From: JAWWPY01 sp963822825
Lineage (GTDB): Bacteria > Actinomycetota > Actinomycetes > Streptosporangiales > Streptosporangiaceae
Direction of reading: 5' to 3'
DNA length: 64,000 nucleotides
Assembly: GCA_963822825.1 (NCBI GenBank)
Contig: CAWGIW010000011.1
Coordinates: forward strand, 124,001 to 188,000
Shown here: one piece after another, positions 19,352 to 29,299 of the stretch
How the letters are laid out: each line of letters starts with the position of its first letter
How positions within the stretch are numbered: the first letter of the stretch is position 1
Made by a program: the position numbers and the translations under genes
The notes under the pieces: generated by a model
What the model was told of the DNA's origin: nothing
What the model saw: the letters and a program-made list of their open reading frames with translations, nothing else
Databases searched by the model: none

Positions 19352-21622
19352 TCACTTACGGCGCTTGCGCCAGTCCAGCGGCTCGGGAGGCGGGCCGAGA
19401 TTGGGCGGGAGCTTTTCCTCGGCGTCTCGCCAGCTGACCGGGGCCGCGGTGGGATCCCGAGTGGGCGGCGGCACCGGGCCCTGGCCGGTGGCACTGGGGC
19501 GTCCGGTGGCACCGGACCCGGGTGCGGGGCCGCACCCGGCCCGGCCGCCGCACCCGGCCCGGCCGCCGCACCCGGCCCGCCAGCCAGGCCTGCGGCTCCG
19601 CCAGCGCCAGTACCGTGGTGATCCCCAGCACCGGGCCGATCGGCGCCGGGGGCCATCGGTGCGGCAGTCCCGCACCTCGTCCAGGCTGCGCAGGGTGGCG
19701 GTCGGCAGGGCCAGGATGCCGGGGTTGGCATCCGCCATCACCAGGCGGCGGCCCCGGCCCGAGGCGTAGCTGACGATCATCGCGCTCGCCGGGAGTTGCT
19801 GCAGTTCATGCTGCTCGACCAGGAACTCCCGGGATCGCTGGGTGGTCCGCGCGAGAGAGGAGTTGGCCCCGATCGCCTTCGAGGTGTTCACCCCCCACGC
19901 GGTGCTCAGGTTGATCCCCTCGGTGATGGACTCGGTGTCGCTGGTACCCCAGGAGCGGCTGCCGTCCCGGCTCGCCGGACTCGGTGTACGGCGCGAACGG
20001 GCCGAATCCGGCCCGGCTGTGGCCGCTGCCCCGGCTCCGCCCGCTCGTCTCGCTGGTCGAGGCGGATACCGAGACCGAGTCGGCCGCGCCGATGGTGCTG
20101 GTGTACGAGTCCCCGACGGTGTCGGTGGCCGAGGTGCCTACCGTGTCGGTGAGCTGCGTGAGCACGAAACGGTGCTCCGTCCCGATCTGCTCGCTGGCGA
20201 CCTTGGCATCCTCGGCGTTTCCGAGTCGCATGAACGCGACGGCTGCGTTTCCCCGGCCGAGCCGCTCCTTGACGTGGCCGGGCAGGGATCGGTAGGCCAG
20301 CACCAGCCCCGTCCTGGCTGCCTCGCACGCATCGCAGAGCCGGTCGAGTACATCACCGCTGAGTTTCTCGGCGCCAGGTAGGCAGAGCGTGCGCTGCCAC
20401 GGCGGGGCCGGGGCCGGGGGCTCCTGGCGGAGCACGTGGGTCAGGGCGACGGTCACGTAGGTTCCGAGCACCGTGTTGCCCGCCGCTGCCCGCCGCGGCG
20501 TCCATGGCGAGGCGACCCGCAGCCTGCTCGGCGGCAGGGCGGACGGGGGCGGACCCGAGGGGGCTTCGAGCGTGCGCAGCTTGGCCTCCAGGGCCCAGGC
20601 GCGCTCAATGACGACCCGCTCGGCGGCGCCACGACCGTAGCAGTGCGGTGATCTTCTCGAGTTGCGCGGCGGTGATCAGCTCCCCGGGCCGATGTCGCTC
20701 CCGCGGATCGCCCACCTGGGCGAGGGCCCGCAGCCCCGCCGCGACCTGGGCGATGCTCACCTCGCCGTCGATCACCTCGAGGATCCGCTCCAGGATGGCG
20801 CATAGTCCGTGTGCCGGATCGGGTCGGCCGGCCCGGGGTCGCCGCTCGTGGCCACGCTGATCGCCAGCACGTCGGCCAGGGCGCGGGCGGGCAGGCCGGC
20901 CCCGAGTTCGAAGCGGGGCAGGTCAGCCGGGAGAACCCAGACCAGCGGGTCGATACCCGAGCCGCGGGCCACAGCCAGCAGGTCCTGAGCCACGGCGCCC
21001 CCGGAGCAGATCGAGCACCGTCACCTCACCGCCAGCCGCCAGCCGGGGACCCGCGATCATCGTCAGCATCGCTGACCAGCCGGAAAGCGTGCCGCCGGCC
21101 ACGTCCACCCGGTCGATCCCGTCCGGCAGAGCCACGGCGTACCACTGCAACTGGTTGCCGAAAGCGCGCCCGCGCGCCTGCCAGTCGCGGGACATCCTGG
21201 CGTGCTCCTCCTGCCAGCCGAACAGCTGGGCTTCCTGCGCGGCACGGGCCCGGGCCACCCGCTGTTCCTCCTGTTCGATCCGGCCCCGCAGTTCCTTCTC
21301 GCCCAGCCAGATGCCGCGGCCGGACAGCGCCGCGCCCGTCACCGCCGCGGCCAGCCCGAGGCTGGTCAGCGCGATATTCAGGACACCGACCACGGCCAGC
21401 GCCACGACGAGGGCGGCGAATGCGACGCAGCCCGGCGATGGTCAGCTTCAGCGGGCGGCTGAGCAGGTTCTCCTCCCGGCGCTGTGCGGCCAGCCAGCCC
21501 TGGTTGAGCTGCTCCTGCTCGGGCGGCACCGGGCGGCGCGGCGGCGGCCCCGGATCCGGATGCACCAGCGCGTACTGCCAGCCCAGGTAGACCCGGTCGG
21601 GCCGGAACGGCGTGGCCGTCAC
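19352..21622 (-). CDS. VirD4/TraG-like membrane protein, second of pair (several frameshifts)
   Basis: About 756 residues pieced from four or more frames. It starts at a GTG overlapping the previous stop (GTGA): TATPFRPDRVYLGWQYALV. Two membrane helices follow (VVGVLNIALTSLGLAAAVTG), then a coiled coil (ELRGRIEQEEQRVARARAAQ), VDVAGGTLSGWSAMLTMI at the P-loop position without GK(T/S), and VLAYRSLPGHVKERLGRGNAAVAFMR. Next come a Ser/Thr-rich stretch (TQLTDTVGTSATDTVGDS) and REFLVEQHELQQLPASAMIVSY, typical of TraG/TraM-recognition domains. The tail is Pro/Gly/Ala-rich and ends in basic residues. Frame changes lie near 21420, 21010, 20810, 20630, 19980 and in the tail. Confidence 0.72.
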
Positions 21623-23572
21623 CGTGGTCCTCCGGAGACGAACCGGCCTGCGGGCACGACCCGCCTGGCCGGCCACGCGACGGTCAGGGTGAACTCGTCC
21701 TGGCGGAGACGGCACAGGGCCGCCGGGGAAACGAGTGGTGCGCCCGCCAGGACGGATCCGGCCGCTCGCGGCCCCCCATCCGCCGTCCAGGGTCCCCGGC
21801 CGGGCGAGGCCCCCGCAGCGGCGGCCTGAGCCGCGGGGAAGGCCGTCGTTGCCGCGGCCGGGGCGCCCTGGACGGCCAGCGGCGCGACGGTGGTCAACGG
21901 GCCTGGAGCGCCATAACCCACCCGGGCCCCCGCCGCGGCCGCACCGGGCTCGCCCGCGGGCGGCGTCGCGGCGGTCAGCGGGGCCAGCCGGGCGGCCAGC
22001 ACAGGGTCATCCAGGCGGTGCATGACCAGGACGTTCACGAGCCCGGCGAGCCGTCCCGCGGCCTCCGGTGACGCCGTGCCGAGCAGCGAGGCGAGCCCGG
22101 CCTGGGCGCCGGTGCCGATCAAGTAGGCGAGCGCCGAGTGGTCAACCGTGTCGCAGGGGCTGAACCAGGCGAGCCCGTCCCCCTCGACCTCACGCCGGTG
22201 GGAGGCGGCGAAGACCGCCGCGGTGTCCAGCGCGACCATGTTCGCGAGCATCGCGGCGGGCTGGCCATACACCGCCTGGTCCAGCGAGAAGAGCACCACG
22301 GCCCGGTCCCTGACGATCCCGCTCAGGCTGATCCGGGCGGACCTGGCTGATCGGCCCGAGGAAGGCTCCGGACGCAGCCACCGGCCAAGCTGGGACGCCC
22401 GCAGCGCGGTGAGTTGCTCGGCGAGGACCGCGGCCGCGGAGGGATCCGCCTGGAGCAGGCTCGCGGACACCCTGACCCGCTCGGCCAGCGGCACGCGCCG
22501 CGGATGGTAGGCGGGCACGCGCTCCACCCGGGCCCGCAGCGCCGCCGGGCTGAGCAGGTGGACGAGGTCATCGATGACCGGGATCGCTGGATCGCCCGGT
22601 GCCGCGGCCGCCACCGCGAACAAATCGTTGAGGTGGCCGCCGCAGGTGCGCCTGGCCTGGTCCGCCGCGCCGCTCCAGTCGATCATGCCCATCACCAGCG
22701 CGGCCTTGCGGGCCGGGCCGCCGCCGCGCAGCGGCTCGTAGTACCCAGGCCCGGACGGCCCGAAGATCCGCAGTGGCGCGGCGGCCGCCTCACACACGGC
22801 CGCCAGTGACTCGGCCATCCCGGTGGCCCCGGTCAGATCCACCGCGATGACCGGCTTGCGCCGCCGGATCGCGGCGTGCACCACCTGGAAGCTCGTTGCG
22901 GCGACCGCCGCTGCCGACGACCCCGTGCAGAGCACGCCGCGCTCCGCCTCGGGCCAGGAAATCGTCACCCGCTCACCGGCCGCGGTCGCGACTCCCAGGC
23001 AGGCTCCTTCCCTGGTGACAACCCCGCCGGCCCGAACGGACGCCGCCCGCACCTGCCGTCCGACCAGGGTCATCAGGCCAGCGCGCGCGGCCGGGAGATC
23101 GCGGAAGTCGGTGTGCAGCCATCGCAGCCACCAGGCGGCCGCCGCCTCGCCGGACGCCACGATCAGGGCGAGCGGAAACTGCCGCGGCAACCACTGGCCC
23201 AAGCCGCCGAAGACGGTGCCCAGGTGGGTGATGTTCGCAGGGTCCAGCGCGGTCTTGGCCAGGTACCCCCCTACGAGGCGGGGACCATCAACGAAACCGG
23301 CCAGTGCGGCAGCCAGGCCCGATGGCCAGGACCCACACCAGGCCTGTGGCCGCTGGCGCGGCCAGCCACTGCGGCCGCCACCGGCTGGCCCGGCTGATGA
23401 CGTGGAACGCGATCGCCAGCAGCATCGTGAGCTGGGCGAACAATAAGTGGCCGACGAGCACCAGCGCGGTCAGCGCAGCAATGATTTCACCGCGTCGTGG
23501 CAGGTCCCTCGGGATGAGGTAGCGGGCGCGCCGCGGCTCGCGCGCCGCCACGGTCAGCGGGGCGGCAGGCAT
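21619..23572 (-). CDS. VirD4/TraG-like membrane protein, first of pair (one frameshift)
   Basis: About 650 residues. The N-terminus has basic residues then two membrane helices (IIAALTALVLVGHLLFAQL and WLAAPAATGLVWVLAIGP). After a one-base shift near 23305 the cytoplasmic part continues GLAAALAGFVDGPRLVGGYL. The region ERGVLCTGSSAAAVAATSFQ followed by RRKPVIAVDLTG sits where VirD4-family ATPases have Walker A, but the lysine is missing, so ATP hydrolysis is doubtful. FFSLDQAVYGQPAAMLANMV and VLVMHRLDDPVLAARLAPLT resemble later coupling-protein motifs. It lies 6 bases after the GntR gene and overlaps the next gene, so the set reads as one operon. Confidence 0.72.
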
Positions 23573-23578
23573 ATCGGG

Positions 23579-24390
23579 TCAAGGCTCCCAGTCCTCCGCG
23601 CCGTGTGTCCAGGCGACTGACGAAGCGTCCGCGTTTAATGCCCCGAGTGAGGACGGCTGTGACTCCACGACGATGCGGAACAGATTGGGCCGGAGCACGG
23701 CCACGATCAGGGCCACCGGCTGGCTGCTCAGATCTTCCTCGAACCTGATGGTGACAGTGGTCGCGGGCTGGCCGACGGCCAGCCGCAGGCTCCGGGCCAC
23801 CGAAGGCGACGGCGGCTGCATCTCCATCTGCAGCGCGCGGGCCGACCCGGCCTTGGGGAGCCCTTCATGGGAGAGGACACGGCGGCGAACTCCGTGAGCA
23901 AGCCGGCCAGACGCTCGGGCAGGTAGGTCGCGGAAAAGGCGGCCGGCTCGCCACCCACGGTCCACAGCGAGCGGATGACGAGCACGGTGTCGCCGGGGGC
24001 CACCCCGAGCACCCGCCCGATGTCCTCGGGCGCGCGGCGCTTGGACACATGCCGCGTCTTGACCGCCAGTTCGCCGCCCATCGGGTCCACCTGCGAGGTG
24101 AGCCCGGACATGCCCTCGAGGGCCAGCCGGTACTCGGCCGGGCTGGCCCGGTAGACCTGGCCATCGGGCAGCCTGCGCAGCAGATGCCGTTCGGTTAGGT
24201 CATCGATGGCCGCCTCGACCTCGGCCGCGCTCACGTTGTAGCGGCGGGCCAGGGCGGTGTGCCGGGGAAGCCGCCAGCCGGGCTCATGGTGCAGCAGCGC
24301 GGCGGCGATCCGGTCCGCGAGCACGCCCGTGGACTGGGCACGGTCAGGAGCGGGTCCCCGCCCGTCCCACTCCACGTGGCTGTCGGTCAT
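23579..24390 (-). CDS. GntR-family regulator with UTRA-like domain (one frameshift)
   Basis: About 270 residues. The N-terminal winged helix (VLADRIAAALLHHEPGWRLPRHTALARRYNVSAAEVEAAI) is GntR type. The effector part (VLGVAPGDTVLVIRSLWTVGGEPAAFSATYLP) matches a UTRA/HutC ligand domain. A frame change near 23895 joins it to the last segment (VARSLRLAVGQPATTVTIRFEEDL). It starts the operon of the two VirD4-like genes and probably controls it in response to a small molecule. ATG 24390 is used. As part of this locus its homologues resemble regulators of mobile-element transfer genes, but no relaxase is seen nearby. Confidence 0.75.
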
Positions 24391-24531
24391 TCCGCATTTC
24401 GCCTGCCGTCGCGGTTGGAGGCAGGCACCCGGGCCAGGACCGACCGCACGAGCGGTGCCGGATACCTTGAGGACCAGCATCCGGGGGGTGACGTTGGCGT
24501 CAAGGTGATGTTTATGGGCACCAGCGCAATC

Positions 24532-24840
24532 TCAGCCCGCGACCATGCTGCTGTTGCCGGTCTCGGCGAGCGCGCCGGGTGCCGACGGCCAGCTGACGGC
24601 CGTGTTGACGTGGGACGACAGCCATCCGCTCTGGTCCTGGTCATCCAGGTAGCGGAACAGGACTACTTTGCCCTGGCGCGGAACCCGCCGGGTCAGCCGT
24701 CATCGACACTGTAAGCCTCGCCCCGTTCTCGCTGAATGGTAAGGACCGGGAACGAGTCCCGTCGGCTAGCTCTATTAGTAGGGACTTAGGTGGCGAGCAG
24801 CTGAACGGAAGGGGGAGCAAAAGTTGACGAGCAGATGACA
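24532..24840 (-). CDS. possible small hypothetical gene, frame disturbed
   Basis: On the minus strand LADGTRSRSLPFSENGARLTV leads into MTADPAGSAPG and, after a one-base change near 24680, VVLFRYLDDQDQSGWLSSHV and TGNSSMVAG-stop. Residue use is protein-like, with no family recognised and no convincing start. It lies just upstream of the GntR gene on the same strand. It may be a degraded gene, or an intact small gene with an indel. Confidence 0.3.
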
Positions 24841-24897
24841 AGCCGGATAACACTGCGGCCCTGCTCCGCGGCGGCCGCGGAGCAGGGCCGCCGAACC

Positions 24898-25203
24898 TCA
24901 GACGCTGACCTGCACCGCTGTGACGTGGTCGCAGTCGGCCGTGACCGTCTGCTCGGCGTGCGCCCCGCCCGGGGCCAGCACTCGCACGGTCCAGGTCCCG
25001 GGAGCGGCGAAGAACCGGAACCCGCCGTCCTGGCCGAGCGGCACCTCGGCCACGAAGTCGCCGCCCTCGTCGAGCAGTCGCGCGTAGCCCACCGGTAGCG
25101 CTAGGCCATCTTTCGTGACCTGGCCCTCCACGATCGCCTGACCACCCACGTCCTGTGGGATGGGGACCCCGCCAGCCGGGGCTCCACAGCCTTCGTTGCT
25201 CAT
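24898..25203 (-). CDS. DUF1416 family protein
   Basis: A 101-residue protein: MSNEGCGAPAGGVPIP, GQAIVEGQVTKDGLALPVGYARLLD, FVAEVPLGQDGGFRFFAAPGTWTVRVLAPGG. This is the DUF1416 beta-sandwich (carboxypeptidase-regulatory-like) that accompanies thiosulfate sulfurtransferase in actinomycetes. Its ATG overlaps the sulfurtransferase stop (ATGA), so the pair is translationally coupled. Function unknown; a role in sulfur transfer is inferred from the fixed linkage. Confidence 0.88.
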   Translation of the reverse strand: MSNEGCGAPAGGVPIPQDVGGQAIVEGQVTKDGLALPVGYARLLDEGGDFVAEVPLGQDGGFRFFAAPGTWTVRVLAPGGAHAEQTVTADCDHVTAVQVSV

Positions 25204-26038
25204 CCTGCGTCTCCAACCTCGATCGGAACCCCGACCAGCGAACCGTACTCGGTCCACGACCCGTCATAGTTCTTCACATTCGCCTGGTCGAGCAGTTCGT
25301 GCAGGACGAACCAGGTATGTGCGGAACGCTCGCCGATCCGGCAGTAGGCGATGGTGTCCTTGCTGAAGTCAACGCCTGCCTCGTCGCCGTAAAGGGCGCG
25401 CAACTGGTCATCGGACTTGAAGGTGCCGTCCTCGTTGGCCGCCTTGGACCAGGGGACGTTCTTGGCCGTCGGGATGTGCCCGGCCCGCTGGGCTGACTCC
25501 TGCGGCAAGTGCGCGGGCGCGAGGGCCAGGCGAACTCGTCCGGGGACCGGACATCCACCAGGTTGCGCTTACCGATCGCGGCGACGACCTCGTCACGGAA
25601 GGCCCTGATCGACGAGTCCTGATCCGTCGCCACGTATGAGGTAGCGGGCCGCTGGGGGACGTCCTTGACGAGTTCGCGGGAGTCGAGCTCCCACTTCTTA
25701 CGGCCGCCATCCAGCAGCCTCACGTTCTGGTGACCGTAGAGCCGGAAATACCAGTACGCGTAAGCCGCGAACCAGTTGTTGTTCCCGCCATAGAGGATCA
25801 CTGTGTCGTCGTTCGAGATCCCGCGCTCGGAGAGCAGCGCCTCGAAGCCGGCCTTGTCCACGAAGTCGCGGCGGACCGGGTCTTGCAGGTCCTTCTTCCA
25901 GTCGATCTTGACAGCGCCCGGGATGTGGCCCGTGTCGTAGGCACTGGTGTCCTCATCTACCTCAACGAGAACGACTCCCGGGTCAGCTTGGTGCGCTTCT
26001 ACCCAGTCGGCGTCTACGAGGACGTCGGGACGGCTCAT
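25200..26038 (-). CDS. thiosulfate sulfurtransferase, two rhodanese domains (one frameshift)
   Basis: A tandem rhodanese of about 279 residues. The inactive N-terminal domain begins MSRPDVLVDADWVEAH and contains GHIPGAVKIDWKKDLQ and LYGGNNNWFAAYAYWY. The C-terminal domain holds the active-site loop YCRIGERSAHTWFVL with the catalytic cysteine. A frame change near 25510-25530 falls between VDVRSPDEF and QRAGHIPTAKNVPW, both canonical. It transfers sulfane sulfur from thiosulfate to acceptors such as cyanide or thiols. It overlaps DUF4395 upstream and DUF1416 downstream by ATGA, a three-gene sulfur operon. Confidence 0.92.
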
Positions 26039-26490
26039 GCGGCAACCTCCTTGTCGGACTCTGGCCGCACCAGTCCCTGGTGACCAGGCCAGATTCTGCG
26101 GATACGGACGTACATCTCGCAGCCCAGGCAGAGGCCGAAGGCTGCGTTGAGGAACGCGGCGGCCAGGGCCAACGCAGCCCCGGCCATGCCCAGCGGGGTC
26201 AGGCCGGTCGCGTAGCCGACCACCCCGATCAGGCTCACGACCATGCCCACCGCCTGAGCGAATCGCGGCGGCGCCTCGGCCTCCAGCTCGCTGGGCGGCC
26301 CGAGCCGCGGCCTGACCAGCCCGCGGTAGATCAGCCCGTACGGCGCGTAGCGCAGGCCGGCGACGGCCCCCACACCGAACACGGCCGTCTGCGCGGCCAG
26401 CAGCCACCAGCTGCCCATGACCAGCACAACCGCCAGCACGATAGCGGACAGGGCCGCGCTGAAGCGCTGTCCTCGGGGGTCAATCTTCAT
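26035..26490 (-). CDS. DUF4395 membrane protein
   Basis: A 151-residue protein with about four hydrophobic helices (FSAALSAIVLAVVLVMGSWWLLAAQTAVFGVGAV, VGMVVSLIGVVGYATGL, GAALALAAAFLNAAFGLCLGCEMY). The FGLCLGCEMY end with two cysteines is the DUF4395 signature. These proteins cluster with thioredoxin and rhodanese genes and may carry sulfur or electrons through the membrane; this is inferred. ATG 26490 is followed by MKIDPRGQRF, the usual start. Confidence 0.88.
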   Translation of the reverse strand: MKIDPRGQRFSAALSAIVLAVVLVMGSWWLLAAQTAVFGVGAVAGLRYAPYGLIYRGLVRPRLGPPSELEAEAPPRFAQAVGMVVSLIGVVGYATGLTPLGMAGAALALAAAFLNAAFGLCLGCEMYVRIRRIWPGHQGLVRPESDKEVAA

Positions 26491-26741
26491 CGGCCGTGCC
26501 TCTCGCCCGGTGTTAGCCGGTTCGGAATTAGCTGTCGGATCCGGTGCCCCGCGATCACGGGGCACACCCAGTGGGGCAGCCCGAATCCCTATGCCGTGTG
26601 GTGTGCTCCGGCGGGCGAGCTTCAGGCCTGGGCGGCCTGACATGGCGGGGCCGGACACAGCGGGGCCGGACACTGGGCGGTCGCCACCCGGCAGTAGTCC
26701 ACCACACGCCGCCTGGTCAGCATGGGCCACAGCCCTCGGTA

Positions 26742-26861
26742 CAGCATTGCTCGCGACGCTCCGTGCAGCCTTGGTCGCTTTGCGCTGTACAGCCTTGGTC
26801 GCGATACTCCGGGCAGCCTTGGTCGCGTAGCTCCGGGCAGCATTGGTCGCGGCGCTCCATG
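26742..26861. repeat. 24-bp tandem repeat, five copies
   Basis: Five head-to-tail 24-bp units beginning CAGCCTTGGTCGCG or close variants, at 26742, 26766, 26790, 26814 and 26838. The unit length is a multiple of three, so some frames read through as 8-residue repeats, but no start, ribosome site or recognised product supports coding. The array fills most of the DUF4395-thioredoxin gap. Confidence 0.88.
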
Positions 26862-26968
26862 CTCCGCCATGCGACCACCCTTGGTACCGGACGCCCGCAC
26901 GCTCAGAATGCCATGCGCCAACCGGATTACTGACCCTTCCGACCCAACGAGTAGGATATTAGCGCTGC

Positions 26969-27382
26969 TCACGCCACCTCGCCAAGCGCCGCGAGCACAT
27001 CTTCCCGGCGGGGCGCGCCGTTCGCCCGCGAAGCGACCCGGCCGGCGGGGTCGAGCAGGAACGTGGTCGGGGTCCGGCGGACGTCCAGTACCCGCACCAG
27101 ATCCACCCGATCGGCCACGTTGATCTCTACATGGGTGACGCCATCGGCGAAGCTGGCGATGTCCGCGAGCAGATGCCTGGTCGCGCGGCACGGAGCGCAA
27201 AAGGAAGAGGAAAACTGCAGCAACGTGGCGCGCTCGCCCAGAGGGTGTCCCAAGTCGGCCTCGCTCAGCCGCCGCTCTGGCCCGGCCTCTTTCCGCTGGC
27301 GCCCGTCGGTGCGGCGCCGGGCCAGCCCAAACGTGGTCGCACCAAGCAGCACGATGATCCCTACGAGCGCTCCGGCGGTCAC
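26969..27382 (-). CDS. membrane-anchored thioredoxin-like protein
   Basis: A 137-residue protein. An N-terminal membrane helix (ALVGIIVLLGATTFGLA) and a basic segment precede a thioredoxin fold with FSSSFCAPCRATRHLL (CxxC near residue 61) and the cis-proline RRTPTTFLLDPAG. The domain would lie outside the helix; its side cannot be decided for certain. It is next to DUF4395 and the sulfurtransferase, so a shared role in extracytoplasmic or membrane thiol and sulfur chemistry is plausible. Confidence 0.87.
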   Translation of the reverse strand: MTAGALVGIIVLLGATTFGLARRRTDGRQRKEAGPERRLSEADLGHPLGERATLLQFSSSFCAPCRATRHLLADIASFADGVTHVEINVADRVDLVRVLDVRRTPTTFLLDPAGRVASRANGAPRREDVLAALGEVA

Positions 27383-27565
27383 GCCACCCTACAGCGCAGC
27401 CGGCTGGCGTCCCATTCCCGCGACGCCGGATTTCGGCCAGTTTCCGGCCGACCGGAACCGGCCGGACCCTGGTGCCCGCCCGCCGGGGTAACGATGCTTG
27501 GCCGCTGATGCCGGGCCGCTGATCTGCCCCAGCCACCCGTCGGCCGTATTACGACGCTGGCACGA

Positions 27566-28282
27566 TTACGACGCCGGCACGCTGACCAGTACCTTCCCAC
27601 CCGATGTGAGCTGGAAGGTGCGCACGTTCGAGGCCAGGATCGACGTTTCTGCCGGGTACCAGGTCAACCTGCCGCTGTATGTCACGGTCCACCCGCCCAC
27701 AATGGCCCGGTGCCCGGACGAATCAATGACCTCGAACTGGCAGTCGGTCCCTGGTGCCACCCCTTGGACCTGGACGTTCATGGCAGTTCCGTACGGCTGG
27801 GGCGCGTAGTGGACCCTGATGCTGGTCAGCGTCGCGTGGTCCGTCCCGGAGACACTGTCCCAGTGCAGAGCCGCGACCGCGGGCGGACCGGTGCCGCCCC
27901 CGGCCGGGTGCAGCACGTCCCAGCTGCCGGCTCCGGCCGCCCCGGCCAGCAGGACGACGGCCGCGGCCGCGGCCAGACCACGCCACATCCGCCCCCGGCG
28001 GTGCGCAGCCGTCCTGGCCAGCAGCGGCTCCAGCAACTCATCGCCGGCCGGCTGGTCCGCCGACAACTCCTCGAGTTCGTCGTGCGCCAGCCTCTCCGCC
28101 TCGGCGATCGGCACTCTGCGCAGCAAGGCGGGCAGCCCGGCCAGGCCCGCGAGCTCTTCCCGGCACTCTGGGCAGGTGCTCAGGTGGTTGTCTACGAGCG
28201 TACGCTCGGCCGGATCGATGGCCCCCAGCACATACACGCCGAGCGCCTGCCGGGTGTCATGGCAGTCCGCTGAGCTGATCAT
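27566..28282 (-). CDS. zinc-finger anti-sigma factor (RslA/RskA type)
   Basis: A 238-residue membrane anti-sigma factor. The cytoplasmic zinc motif is DNHLSTCPECREEL (H-x3-C-x2-C). A single membrane helix (GLAAAAAVVLLAGAAGAG) follows near residue 105, then an extracytoplasmic beta-domain (MNVQVQGVAPGTDCQFEVIDSSG, VRTFQLTSGGKVLVSVPAS). Its start overlaps the sigma-factor stop (ATGA). It should sequester the sigma factor until an envelope or redox signal releases it; the zinc cysteines suggest redox input, as known for RslA of M. tuberculosis. Confidence 0.92.
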   Translation of the reverse strand: MISSADCHDTRQALGVYVLGAIDPAERTLVDNHLSTCPECREELAGLAGLPALLRRVPIAEAERLAHDELEELSADQPAGDELLEPLLARTAAHRRGRMWRGLAAAAAVVLLAGAAGAGSWDVLHPAGGGTGPPAVAALHWDSVSGTDHATLTSIRVHYAPQPYGTAMNVQVQGVAPGTDCQFEVIDSSGHRAIVGGWTVTYSGRLTWYPAETSILASNVRTFQLTSGGKVLVSVPAS

Positions 28283-28851
28283 GGTGCGAGCCCCCGTTCC
28301 TCCAGCGCGAGCTTAAGTGCCTTGAGCGCGTAAAATGTCCTGGACTTCACGGTTCCTCCCGGAATGCCGAGGCTTGCCGCAGCCTCGGCTACCGACCGGC
28401 CCAGGTAGTACGTTTCCACCAAAACCTGCCGGTGATCCGGGCGCAGCGCCCGCAGCGCATCGGCCACCGCCCACGATTCCAGGGCCCGGTCGGCACCGTC
28501 GGCCACGGGCACGAGTTCCAGGGCCGCCTCGCCCACTTCGCGCGGCCGCGCAGTTCTCGCCCGGTGGGCATCAACGGCCAGATTCCGCGCCACGGCGAAC
28601 AGCCAGGGGCGCGCCGGGCGCTGAGCGATGGCCTCGGGGTGCAGCCACGCCCGGAGCAGGGTTTCCTGCACGATGTCTTCCGCGCGCTGCCGGTCACCTG
28701 TGGTCAGGCGCAGGGCATAACGCAAGAGCGGCCCCGCGTGCTCCGCATAGAGCGCGCGCACCAGTGCTTCGTCGGAGATCTTGGTCTTCGATCCCCTGCC
28801 TATGGTCTCGCGGTGCCGTGCCACGTACCTTGTAACGAATGTCGGGGGCAT
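28279..28851 (-). CDS. ECF sigma factor (SigL-like)
   Basis: A 190-residue group 4 sigma factor. Region 2 is LLRYALRLTTGDRQRAEDIVQETLLRAWLHPE with RPWLFAVARNLAVDAHRAR, and region 4 LRALRPDHRQVLVETYYLGRSVAEAAASLGIPGGTVKSRTFYAL. The pattern resembles mycobacterial SigL. It is coupled to the zinc anti-sigma gene by ATGA overlap. ATG 28851 is taken; a GTG at 28860 adds three residues. The regulon cannot be told from this window. Confidence 0.92.
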   Translation of the reverse strand: MPPTFVTRYVARHRETIGRGSKTKISDEALVRALYAEHAGPLLRYALRLTTGDRQRAEDIVQETLLRAWLHPEAIAQRPARPWLFAVARNLAVDAHRARTARPREVGEAALELVPVADGADRALESWAVADALRALRPDHRQVLVETYYLGRSVAEAAASLGIPGGTVKSRTFYALKALKLALEERGLAP

Positions 28852-28922
28852 ACGGTTCACGTTCCAACGTACCCGCCGGGCAATGGTTTATTCGCGGGGG
28901 CGCCCGCTGCCCCGACCCAGCG

Positions 28923-29192
28923 TCAGCCGCCCGCGAACGGGGGCAGCACCTCGATGACGGCCGCGTGGGCCAACGGTACGGAATCTGGCGCGCGGGAGCC
29001 CACGGGCGTGCCGTCCACGAGGAACGACGACCTGGCCAGCACGGCGGCGAAAGCACCCGCGGCAGGCGCCGGTCCACGCGCGGCGGTCGCCGCCGCGAGC
29101 GCTTCCGCGAGCGTCCCGGCGCTCACTTTCTCTTCGGCCACGCCTGCGGCCTGCTTCGCTGCCGCCCAGTAGCGCACCGTAACGATGCCCAT
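28923..29192 (-). CDS. MoaD/ThiS-family sulfur carrier protein
   Basis: An 89-residue ubiquitin-like protein: MGIVTVRYWAAAKQAAGVAEEKV at the start, SFLVDGTPVGSRAPDSVPL in the middle, and the diagnostic C-terminus VLPPFAGG ending in the Gly-Gly that is adenylated and thiocarboxylated. It may serve molybdopterin or thiamine synthesis, or another sulfur insertion. It is divergent from glnR across about 107 bases; the same pairing with GlnR is seen in streptomycetes. Confidence 0.88.
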   Translation of the reverse strand: MGIVTVRYWAAAKQAAGVAEEKVSAGTLAEALAAATAARGPAPAAGAFAAVLARSSFLVDGTPVGSRAPDSVPLAHAAVIEVLPPFAGG

Positions 29193-29299
29193 GTCGGCTA
29201 TCCTCCTCACATTGGATCCGGGCAGAGCTGCCCTCGGGTCCTTGTGTGTGTCCATGGGTAGTTTCCCGCATAGAGCACCGCAGGGCGGAGGTGGCAGCG

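Noticed and set aside
16023..24390. Complete integrative conjugative element
   Set aside because: No relaxase, integrase, replication gene or attachment repeat was found around the VirD4-like genes; the regulator and ATPases alone do not make an element.
26622..27536. Minus-strand frame through the 24-bp repeats
   Set aside because: It crosses the thioredoxin gene in another frame and has no ribosome site; the repeat reads open by unit length alone.
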